DNA from: Planctomycetota bacterium
GTDB taxonomy: Bacteria; Planctomycetota; UBA8108; UBA1146; JAJFFE01
NCBI GenBank assembly: GCA_021776775.1
Contig: JAJFFE010000041.1
Coordinates: 1 to 52,450 of the forward strand
Direction: 5' to 3'
Length of the DNA stretch: 52,450 nucleotides
Part shown: positions 41,558 through 48,821 of the stretch, in pieces
How positions within the stretch are numbered: the first letter of the stretch is position 1
How the letters are laid out: each line of letters starts with the position of its first letter
Made by a program: the position numbers and the translations under genes
Notes under the pieces: model-generated
What the model was told of the DNA's origin: nothing
The model's input: only the letters and a program-made list of their open reading frames with translations
The model's database searches: none

Positions 41558-43168
41558 TCACGAAGTTCTCCCCGACAATGTTGCCAGGTGCGTCTCGGCG
41601 CACAGCATACCGTCGATCGCGGCGGAGAGAATCCCCCCGGCGAAGCCGGCCCCCTCGCCCATCGGATACAGGCCAGACGCAGACGGCGACTCGAGCGTCG
41701 CCTCGTCTCGAAGAATGCGCACCGGGCTCGAACTTCGTGACTCCGGACCGACGATCACAGCTTCCGGATCGCGGAAACTAGGAATGCGTTGGCAAAGCCC
41801 TTCGAGCCCTTCACGCAACGCGTCGAGCACGAGCGGCGGCAGAAACTCCTCGAACGGTGCAGTCGACAACGGCAACGGATACGACGTCGGCGGAAGGTCG
41901 CGCGACACGCGGCGGTCAAGGAAATCCGGCAGCCGCAACGCGGGTGCCCCGAACGGATGCGACGCGAGCCGCGCGGCGTCCGCTTCGATGCGCTCTTGCA
42001 GCGTGATCCCGGCCAGGACGTCAGAGGCGGCAGCACCGAACTCTTGCGGCTCCAGCGTCACCACGAAACCGCTGTTGGCGAAATCGCCAATGCGTTTGAA
42101 CCGCGATGCCCCGTTGACACAGATGAACCCGGGCTTCTCGGTAGACGGCAGAATCTCACCGCCGGGACACATGCAGAAACTGAAAAGGTCGCCGGTCTTG
42201 CGCTTCTGAATCAAACGGTAGTCGGCCGGCGGCAGCTTCTCGTGACCGGTCGCCGCGCCGTACTGCATTTCGTTGACGAGATCTTGCGAGTGTTCGACGC
42301 GCGCGCCGATCTGAAACGGCTTGCGTTCCATCTGCACGCCGCGGCCGTGAAGCATGCGCAAGGTGTCTCGCGCCGAGTGGCCGAGCCCCAGGAACACGGT
42401 CGAACAGTCGATCACACCGCCCGGCTCGGTGACCACGCCGACCACGCGACCGTCCTCGATGAGTAGGTCGGTCATCAACGTACTGAATCGGAACTCGGTG
42501 CCTTGATCGATCAGCTGATCCCGAAGACGGCGAATGATCGACGGCAGCAGATTGCTTCCAACGTGCGGCTTCGCCTCGATCAGAATGTCCTTCGGCGCAC
42601 CGCAGTCGGCGAGGGCTCGCAAGACTTCGGGCGCGCGCGGATCATTGACCCGCGAGTAGAGCTTGCCGTCGGAGTAGGTGCCGGCTCCGCCCTCTCCGTA
42701 GAGAAGGTTCGACTCGGTGTCGAACGGCTGACGCCCCTTGAGAAACGCGTTCCACTGAATCGAACGCTCGCGCACCGCGAGTCCGCGCTCGATGACAATG
42801 GCCGGTCGGCCCGCCTGCGCCAGTCGATACGCCGCGAACAAACCGGCGGGCCCCGACCCGATCACGACCGGTCGCTTCCCGGACTCGGACGACACTCGCG
42901 CGGTGGTGGGAACCTCGAACGGCACGTACGGTTCGACCCGGGCGCCCGACTTGGCGAGCAACCGCTCTTCTTCCGCCGGGACCAACTCGACCGCCAAAGT
43001 GTAGGTGAAGCGAGGCAGTCGCCCTTTACGCGCGTCGATCGACTTGCGGACGACCTCGAACCCCAACACCGACTCGGGAAGCACACGCAACTTTCGCGCA
43101 ACCAGCCGAGGGATGTCGGACTCGTCGTCTTCGAGCGATAGGCTGAGATCTCGATAGAGGACGGTCAC
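41558..43168 (-). CDS. FAD-dependent dehydrogenase of the COG2509 family
   Basis: 536 aa, start GTG 43168. An N-terminal alpha/beta domain (about residues 1-95) is followed by the dinucleotide-binding motif VVIGSGPAGLFAAYRLAQAG at about 100-119. Typical family stretches are AVRERSIQWNAFLKGRQPFD, LLYGEGGAGTYSDGKLYSRV, KPHVGSNLLPSIIRRLRDQL and SFCMCPGGEILPSTEKPGFI. The C-terminal YPMGEGAGFAGGILSAAIDG completes the FAD site. Members are soluble flavoproteins of unknown substrate, present in many bacteria. The gene lies 6 nt after the end of the YkgJ-type gene. Confidence 0.9.
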   Translation of the reverse strand: MTVLYRDLSLSLEDDESDIPRLVARKLRVLPESVLGFEVVRKSIDARKGRLPRFTYTLAVELVPAEEERLLAKSGARVEPYVPFEVPTTARVSSESGKRPVVIGSGPAGLFAAYRLAQAGRPAIVIERGLAVRERSIQWNAFLKGRQPFDTESNLLYGEGGAGTYSDGKLYSRVNDPRAPEVLRALADCGAPKDILIEAKPHVGSNLLPSIIRRLRDQLIDQGTEFRFSTLMTDLLIEDGRVVGVVTEPGGVIDCSTVFLGLGHSARDTLRMLHGRGVQMERKPFQIGARVEHSQDLVNEMQYGAATGHEKLPPADYRLIQKRKTGDLFSFCMCPGGEILPSTEKPGFICVNGASRFKRIGDFANSGFVVTLEPQEFGAAASDVLAGITLQERIEADAARLASHPFGAPALRLPDFLDRRVSRDLPPTSYPLPLSTAPFEEFLPPLVLDALREGLEGLCQRIPSFRDPEAVIVGPESRSSSPVRILRDEATLESPSASGLYPMGEGAGFAGGILSAAIDGMLCAETHLATLSGRTS

Positions 43169-43174
43169 GATGCG

Positions 43175-44779
43175 CTACCTCGTGCGACGGCGTCCGGACG
43201 CCTTTTTGGCAGACTTCTTCCGCCCCCCGGACGAACTCGACCACGTCTCGGACGCCCCATCGCTATTTCGCGCTGAACCGCGGACCCCAGACTTGCGGGA
43301 CGACTTCTTCTTCCCGCGCTTCTTCTTGGTCGTTCGTATCGTCGACTTCTTGGTCGCCTTCTTCTTCGTGCTTCGCTTCTCGGCGCGCTCTTTTTGTAGG
43401 CGAACTCGACGAAGATCTTCCGCGGAGAGACGAGCCGCCCCACGGCGTCCGGCACCTTCGGTCGAGTCGGAATCGTGACGCTTCCGCGGTCGGTGCGGCT
43501 CGGAGACCTTCACCTGACCCGGCTCGCATTGATCCCCATCGATGTATTTTTCGAGCATGAGCGGGATCGCGGCGATGTCCCAGTCGATGTTGACCATGCG
43601 ATCGTTGTAGTGGTTGCGCTGATTGAACGCGCGCCACCCGGCCTCGCTGGGCTCCCCGGCCGGCTGCCACGCTAGGCAACCGATGGGCTTCGACGACTGG
43701 TGGACCATGCAGTTCTCACCGTCGAGCAGCGGGCACGTGAAGTTCTGCCGGCGACGCCCCTTCTTCAGGTGGCGAATCTCTTCGGCAATCCTGTCTTTGA
43801 CGTCGCGACGACGCCGACCGAGACCCGGATCTTCCCTGAACGCTCGCGCAATCGACAGCGCCTCGAGATCGGTGATCCGCATCTGGTTGTACTTGCGAGT
43901 ACAGAACGTGTGCGGCTCGTCATCGATCGACGGATCGTTCTTGACCGCGCGAATGACTTCACGCCACTCCTTGAACAACGGTTGACGAGCACGATCTAGT
44001 TTATCGAGCAGGCGGTCGAGACCCTTGTCGGCAAGCTTGGGATAGGTCTTCTTGGAAACCTTCTTCGCCGCGGCCTTGGCTACGGCAGCGTCTCTTGCCC
44101 CGGTGTCTCTGGCTCCGACGTCTTTCGCTCCGCCTCTCGCTCCGGTCTTCGCTCCGGGACGACGGTCACGACCGGTGGTAGACGCAGGCCGGCCTCGTCG
44201 CGGCTGTGGCTGGTCGTCCTCGTCATCGTCCTGATCCGGTGCGCTATCCCACGGAAGTGGAACAACGGAGCGGTCGTCGTCCTCGACATCGGGCTCGAAC
44301 ATGACGGTGCGGGGCCGCGAAGTGTCGACACGACCGCGTTGACGACCGGCGCGCCGTTCTTGGACTTGCTCTTCTTCCGCGTCCGCGAACCGCTCGAGAT
44401 CGGCGGTTACGCCGCGCGTCGGACGACGCGTCGACGGGCTGGCGTTCTTACCCCCGGCCGAGCGCTTCTTCTTCGACGCCGCTGCCTTGGCAGACGGCTT
44501 CTTGCCGGGGCCCGGCTTGCCTTTCCCGGATGCCGGCTTGCCTTTCCCGGCGGCCGACTTCTTCCCGGCGCCTGGCTTGCCTTTGTCGACAGACGCTTTC
44601 TTCCGATCGCTCGGTTTGCCCTTTTTGGGAGACGACTTCTTCTTCGAAGCCTTCTTCTTCTTTCCGGGCGAGCGCGTCTTGCCGCCGGCCGAACTACCAC
44701 CCTTGGGTTTGCCACCGCTCCCGCCGCGGCCATCGGCCTTCGGCTTGGATCGTTTCTTCGGTGACTTCTTGCGCGCCAT
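43175..44779 (-). CDS. YkgJ-type cysteine-cluster protein with histone-H1-like basic N- and C-terminal tails
   Basis: 534 aa; AGGAG precedes the ATG. Residues 1-120 are almost only Lys, Ser, Pro, Gly and Ala with repeated SPKK/GKP/KKxS motifs, as in histone H1 tails and bacterial H1-like proteins. Residues 120-250 form an acidic then basic linker (DQDDDEDDQPQPRRGRP). The folded core, about 260-430, has Cys residues in HTFCTRKYNQM, NFTCPLLDGENCMVH and KPIGCLAWQPAG, the spacing expected for the zinc- or iron-binding YkgJ/UPF0153 cluster. The end (about 430-534) is again Lys/Arg/Ser-rich. Such tails suggest nucleic-acid binding, so this may be a metal-dependent nucleoid or RNA-associated protein. 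This domain architecture is unfamiliar to me. Confidence 0.8.
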   Translation of the reverse strand: MARKKSPKKRSKPKADGRGGSGGKPKGGSSAGGKTRSPGKKKKASKKKSSPKKGKPSDRKKASVDKGKPGAGKKSAAGKGKPASGKGKPGPGKKPSAKAAASKKKRSAGGKNASPSTRRPTRGVTADLERFADAEEEQVQERRAGRQRGRVDTSRPRTVMFEPDVEDDDRSVVPLPWDSAPDQDDDEDDQPQPRRGRPASTTGRDRRPGAKTGARGGAKDVGARDTGARDAAVAKAAAKKVSKKTYPKLADKGLDRLLDKLDRARQPLFKEWREVIRAVKNDPSIDDEPHTFCTRKYNQMRITDLEALSIARAFREDPGLGRRRRDVKDRIAEEIRHLKKGRRRQNFTCPLLDGENCMVHQSSKPIGCLAWQPAGEPSEAGWRAFNQRNHYNDRMVNIDWDIAAIPLMLEKYIDGDQCEPGQVKVSEPHRPRKRHDSDSTEGAGRRGAARLSAEDLRRVRLQKERAEKRSTKKKATKKSTIRTTKKKRGKKKSSRKSGVRGSARNSDGASETWSSSSGGRKKSAKKASGRRRTR

Positions 44780-44841
44780 GTTTTGCCACTCCTGGGCCGG
44801 TTCGAGGAAGCGCCGCAGTCTACTGCTTTCCGTCCAGGCTG

Positions 44842-44964
44842 CTAGCCCGGATCATTCATGAAGCGAAGCCGTGCCAACCACCATTTCCCCGAATCACCGT
44901 ACAGCTTGGCGTAGGAGGCTAGCTCGGCCTCGTTCTCCCCGAAGACCCGGGCCAGAGAAGCCAA
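44842..44964 (-). other. Short open frame downstream of the MFS gene
   Basis: A 40-codon minus-strand frame from TTG 44964 encodes LASLARVFGENEAELASYAK followed by LYGDSGKWWLARLRFMNDPG. The composition (acidic helix, then a Trp/Arg-rich end) looks protein-like, but there is no clear ribosome site. It could be the tail of a lost gene or chance. Confidence 0.25.
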
Positions 44965-44984
44965 AAGAATACGCGGGCCGGTCG

Positions 44985-46235
44985 CTACGCCGAGTCGACC
45001 GTCCGGCTCGCTTCGGCCCGTTGCCGGGCGACGTCGCGGCCAAGGCTGACCATGACCCAGGTAGCCGCGGTAAAGAGAACTGCGCCCATAGCGAAGACCC
45101 AACGCGGGTCCCCGGTGACGTGAGACAACCAGCCGCCGATCGGATGCCCCACCAACGCTCTGACTCCGACCATGGCGACGTGGATCTGCATGTAGGCGCT
45201 GGCGACGCCCGGGGTCGGGGCGAGAGTCACCGGACCGAGGTTCCAGGCGATGTTCACGCCACCCATGGCCAACCCAATCAGCGCCTCTGCCGCGAACAAC
45301 ATGCCGGGGCTGTCCACGAAGATCAGCAGGATTGCGTGCAGGATGAGTAATACGAAGCAGCGCCCCGCCATGCCGGCCGGCCCCACGCGGTCCATGAACC
45401 GCCCCATGAAGATCGTCCCGATCGCCATGCAAACGGCGAATACGCCTTTGGAACCGAGCAGGACCGAGTACGAAAACTCCAACTGCCCGTCCGCGACCTT
45501 GCCGGCCATGCGCAGCGGCTTGGCCGTCATGATCGACATGAACGCCAAGCCGTAGAGCATGAACGCCAGCTCGTAGCGCACGAAGTTTCGGTCGGCGAAG
45601 AAGGTACGCATCAGCGCGCGCGGCCCCTTGCCCTTCTCCGGCTCGAACTCAAAGCCACGGCGCACGTCGATATCCGAGAAGACGTGGCAAGCGATCACGC
45701 CGATGACAGCGGCAATCGGATAGAGAATCCGATACGCGTCTCCGTTGATGTCGAGCCAGCGCCCCGCGGAGACCATGGTGATCCCCGACGCGAGTGTGCC
45801 GAACAGCGTCGCAATGGAGTACAGGCTGCCCCGGCGGTCGTCGCGATAGTTCGTGCGCAGCAGTGAGTTCCAGCTCGTCGTGATGGCGACTTGCGAGATC
45901 GCTTGCAGCGTGATCAGCGCGACGAATGAGTACGGCCCCTGAATGAACATGACCAGAAAGAGCGGTAGTCGCCCGATCCACGACGCGACGCGCAACAGAC
46001 GTCGGCGACCGATCTTGGCCATCGGCTGACCCATGGCCAGCGACAAAACCATCGCGGCACCCGGCGCCATGGTCGTCAACGTTACGGCGAGAACACCGGC
46101 ATCGAACCCCTTGACGATGATGTCCGACCCCGACCAGCACATCGCCATGAACGACGACTCGAGAATGGTCGCGACGATGTGTCGGGGAAGGGTCTTACGC
46201 TCGACGCCATCGAGCGTGCGAAGGGTTTCTCTCAA
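44985..46235 (-). CDS. Major facilitator superfamily transporter
   Basis: 416 aa. I chose TTG 46235 because GAGGAG lies 6 nt upstream; an ATG 105 bases further upstream would overlap the preceding gene by 35 nt. About 11-12 membrane helices are visible, with the loop 2-3 motif region GQPMAKIGRRRLLRVASWIG and the second-half counterpart GTIFMGRFMDRVGPAGMAGR. Late helices include LFAAEALIGLAMGGVNIAWN. MFS carriers move small molecules by proton coupling. The neighbouring lyase-like lipoprotein 70 nt upstream suggests that it may import sugar fragments, although that link is only by position. Confidence 0.87.
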   Translation of the reverse strand: MRETLRTLDGVERKTLPRHIVATILESSFMAMCWSGSDIIVKGFDAGVLAVTLTTMAPGAAMVLSLAMGQPMAKIGRRRLLRVASWIGRLPLFLVMFIQGPYSFVALITLQAISQVAITTSWNSLLRTNYRDDRRGSLYSIATLFGTLASGITMVSAGRWLDINGDAYRILYPIAAVIGVIACHVFSDIDVRRGFEFEPEKGKGPRALMRTFFADRNFVRYELAFMLYGLAFMSIMTAKPLRMAGKVADGQLEFSYSVLLGSKGVFAVCMAIGTIFMGRFMDRVGPAGMAGRCFVLLILHAILLIFVDSPGMLFAAEALIGLAMGGVNIAWNLGPVTLAPTPGVASAYMQIHVAMVGVRALVGHPIGGWLSHVTGDPRWVFAMGAVLFTAATWVMVSLGRDVARQRAEASRTVDSA

Positions 46236-46305
46236 GCGGATCTCCTCGGTGGGCCGCGTATGGTACCGAGGCCACTCCTCAGCGGAATGGGGTACGCGAG
46301 ATTCG

Positions 46306-47157
46306 TTAGGGCTTACCAGCCGTCGGCGGACGCAGCGCAATCAAGACGTTGTCGATGAACAACTCCAGGTCATTCGGAGCGGGTTGTTTACCTCCATGGT
46401 AGACGTCCATCCAAACGGTCTCGACCTTGAGCGCGTCGGTATCGCGAAAACGAACGTCGAGAATCTCGAAGGCCGAGACACCGTTGATCCAGCCGCGAAT
46501 CACACCGTTGTGCTGCCCCGGCGTGTTCAACCGACAGTACTGCTCGATACGATACCACCGGCCCGGAATCAGCCCCGATTGGCCCTCCCGTTCCCAGTTC
46601 CAATGCGAGCCGTAGATACGACGCTGGTCCACGTGATAGCCGTATGTCCCGATAGGGACCGACCCGTTGGCCGCTGGCCGAAACATTCCGCGGGCCGACC
46701 AACCATTCAGTCCATCGGAGCGACGGCCGCCCCAACCGCCGACGCCGTAGGTGCCCGCTATCCCCGGAAGCTTGCCGGAGACTTCGGTTTTCCAGTCCGC
46801 GCCGAGTTGAAGATCGTACGCCAAGTACGCCTCAGTCGGTTCAACCCCCACTTGCTGTCGAAATCGAAACGCGAGGTCCCCTACCCCGTAGTGACTGTCC
46901 TTGGGGATTCGCACGCGGAGCACTTGGCCGGACGGTCGCGGCTCGACCATTCGCTCGAGCACGGTCTCTTCTGTGAGCAAACGGATCGCATCGTCCCCGA
47001 CCGTCTCTGACGCGACGAGATCACAGTGCTCAGGGGAGTCGTCGCGCCCCCACGCTTCGTACCAGGTCGCGCTTTCGAACCGTTCGTCGAAGGGCAGAGT
47101 AGCGCTACAACCCACGACCAACGACGCCGCGGAGAGCAGAACGAGCAGACGAATCAT
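46306..47157 (-). CDS. Lipoprotein of the polysaccharide lyase 14-like family
   Basis: 283 aa from ATG 47157, which has GAGGAAG in front; the longer frame is rejected because MIRLLVLLSAASLVVGC is a complete lipoprotein signal with lipobox VVGC. The body fits the jelly-roll of PL14 alginate/glucuronan lyase-like proteins: LAYDLQLGADWKTEVSGKLP, GGRRSDGLNGWSARGMFRPA, GTYGYHVDQRRIYG, PGRWYRIEQYCRLNTPGQHN and GVIRGWINGVSAFEI, ending with a LELFIDNVLIAL strand. These enzymes cut uronic-acid polymers by beta-elimination. Catalytic residues (Lys/Tyr) cannot be fixed without alignment. The gene pairs with the MFS transporter. Confidence 0.85.
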   Translation of the reverse strand: MIRLLVLLSAASLVVGCSATLPFDERFESATWYEAWGRDDSPEHCDLVASETVGDDAIRLLTEETVLERMVEPRPSGQVLRVRIPKDSHYGVGDLAFRFRQQVGVEPTEAYLAYDLQLGADWKTEVSGKLPGIAGTYGVGGWGGRRSDGLNGWSARGMFRPAANGSVPIGTYGYHVDQRRIYGSHWNWEREGQSGLIPGRWYRIEQYCRLNTPGQHNGVIRGWINGVSAFEILDVRFRDTDALKVETVWMDVYHGGKQPAPNDLELFIDNVLIALRPPTAGKP

Positions 47158-47325
47158 TCGGGACTTCCTCACAAAGCTGACGGGAGACGAGACGCCGCAG
47201 TCTAACGAAAAACCGGCCCGGAGAAGTGAACCGAGGTCAAAGACCAACCAGCACGTGACGCCCCATCGAAACGTAATCTCCCCGATTCTCTTGTCACGAG
47301 ATCGGAGGTGCGATAAGCCCGAGGA

Positions 47326-47709
47326 ATGATCACGACACTGAACATACTGTGGGTCGGTCTCGGCGGCTTCCTCGGTTCGGTCGGGCGATACCTCGTCGGC
47401 GTCGGCGCCCGACGCTGGCTGGCTCACGCTTGGTTGCCCGTAGGAACGCTGACCGTCAACGTCGTCGGCTGTTTTGCACTGGGAGCATTGACTGCCTGGG
47501 CCACGCGCCATGAAACAGTCGGAGAGCCGACTCGATTGTTCTTGATGGTCGGGCTACTCGGCGGGTTCACGACGTTCTCGACCTTCGGGGTCGATTGCTA
47601 CGAACTGATTCGCAGCGAACAATTCGGTCGTGCGTTAACTAACATTGTCGCCAACACCGTGCTCGGCATAGCGGCGGTCGCAGTTGGTTTCTGGCTCGTG
47701 AAACGATGA
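47326..47709 (+). CDS. crcB: Fluoride ion channel CrcB/FluC
   Basis: 127 aa with four membrane helices. Family motifs: GGFLGSVGRYLVG at about residues 13-25, LPVGTLTVNVVGCFALGALT at about 37-56 with the conserved Asn, and GLLGGFTTFSTFGVDCYELI at about 76-95 with the Phe-box and the central sodium-binding region. The channel works as an antiparallel dimer and lets fluoride leave the cell. A single copy suggests a homodimer unless a partner exists elsewhere. I looked for a fluoride riboswitch in the leader and did not find one. The agmatinase gene starts 12 nt after it. Confidence 0.95.
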   Translation: MITTLNILWVGLGGFLGSVGRYLVGVGARRWLAHAWLPVGTLTVNVVGCFALGALTAWATRHETVGEPTRLFLMVGLLGGFTTFSTFGVDCYELIRSEQFGRALTNIVANTVLGIAAVAVGFWLVKR

Positions 47710-47721
47710 AAGAGCGACACC

Positions 47722-48588
47722 ATGGGTGAAGTCTTTGGCGGCGAAGAGGCGGGACTCGGCACATTCGAAACTGCAGACGTGATCGTTCACCCGTTCCCGC
47801 TGGAAGCGACAGTCAGCTACGGATCCGGCACGGCCTACGGTCCCGCGTCCATCATCACAGCCTCCCACGAGCTCGAGTTCTTCGACGAAGAGGCGTGGCG
47901 CCCGTACTGGCCAGACGGCGCGGTGCACACCGTGCCGGCGCTAGAGTTCGATGGCGACGACGCAGCGGCGGCGCGCATGATCGAAGAGGCGGTACGCCAG
48001 ACAGTGCAAGCCGGAAAGTTCCCGTTGAGCCTCGGCGGCGAGCACAGCGTGACCCTGGGTTGTGTCCGGGCGGTTCGAGAACGGTACCCCGACGCCGGCG
48101 TGCTGTTCGTCGACGCCCACCTCGACCTTCGCGACGAGTACGGCGGTACCCGACTGAGTCACGCCTGTGTCGCACGTCGCATCGTCGACGACGTCGGAGC
48201 GCCGATGAGTTGGTGCGGCATCCGTAGCGTGTCGGAAGAAGAAGCCGAGCTCCTCGACGAACGTGAATGGTCTCCCGTCTTTGCGCACGAACTAGAGGAC
48301 GACCCGGATTGGATCGAGCGAACGATCGATCCGCTACCCCCCGAGGTCTATCTATCGATCGACATCGACGCGCTCGATCCATCGATCGCACCCGGCACCG
48401 GAACGCCCGAGCCCGGCGGCTTGATGTACCGGCAACTGCTACAACTGATCCGACAGCTGGCGGTCGAACGCCGCATCGTCGGTGCGGACATTGTCGAGGT
48501 CGCACCCATTGCCGACCAGCAGGTGACAGAGTTCACCGCGGCCAAGGTCGCCGCAAAGCTCATTGGCTGCTGCCTATCGGACGAATAG
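47722..48588 (+). CDS. speB: Agmatinase/arginase-family ureohydrolase
   Basis: 288 aa. The binuclear manganese site is complete: GGEHS at about residues 106-110, DAHLDLRD at about 131-138 and SIDIDALDPSIAPGTGTPEP at about 211-230. The N-terminal YGSGTAYGPASIITAS is the usual substrate-loop region. Agmatinase hydrolyses agmatine to putrescine and urea in polyamine synthesis; formiminoglutamase or guanidine-type relatives share these motifs, so the substrate is probable, not proven. It forms a two-gene unit with crcB. Confidence 0.9.
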   Translation: MGEVFGGEEAGLGTFETADVIVHPFPLEATVSYGSGTAYGPASIITASHELEFFDEEAWRPYWPDGAVHTVPALEFDGDDAAAARMIEEAVRQTVQAGKFPLSLGGEHSVTLGCVRAVRERYPDAGVLFVDAHLDLRDEYGGTRLSHACVARRIVDDVGAPMSWCGIRSVSEEEAELLDEREWSPVFAHELEDDPDWIERTIDPLPPEVYLSIDIDALDPSIAPGTGTPEPGGLMYRQLLQLIRQLAVERRIVGADIVEVAPIADQQVTEFTAAKVAAKLIGCCLSDE

Positions 48589-48645
48589 CCTCGCGTCGTT
48601 TGCGCACCGATCGGCGGGTGGTACAGTAGAGTCGCTCTGAGTAGT

Positions 48646-48667
48646 GGCTTGTCGACCTTCACAAGCC
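48646..48667 (+). terminator. Stem-loop after the agmatinase gene
   Basis: GGCTTGT (48646-48652) pairs perfectly with ACAAGCC (48661-48667) around an 8-nt loop. It is 57 nt past the speB stop codon. It is followed by TTC only, so termination is weakly supported. Nearby, at about 48695-48707, lies a CTAGCTAGCTAGC repeat reminiscent of the palindrome at 1340. Confidence 0.45.
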
Positions 48668-48821
48668 TTCGGTAAAGCGTCCCTCGATGAGTTCTAGCTA
48701 GCTAGCGTCTATTCCTTCTTCTGACCCGTGCACCGTGTTCAACGACCGAGCTGACCGACGTCGCCTTTGGCGACAGCGCGGCAAAGTTCCGCTTGAGCGT
48801 GCCACGGGAGGGGGTGATGTA

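Noticed and set aside
44985..46340. ATG start of the MFS gene at 46340
   Set aside because: It would overlap the lyase gene by 35 nt and add a polar, Arg-rich N-terminus; the TTG at 46235 has a consensus ribosome site.
47160..47325. Possible fluoride riboswitch before crcB
   Set aside because: The expected conserved GGxGAUGG and CUGAUGA-type elements of the crcB motif are not present in the leader.
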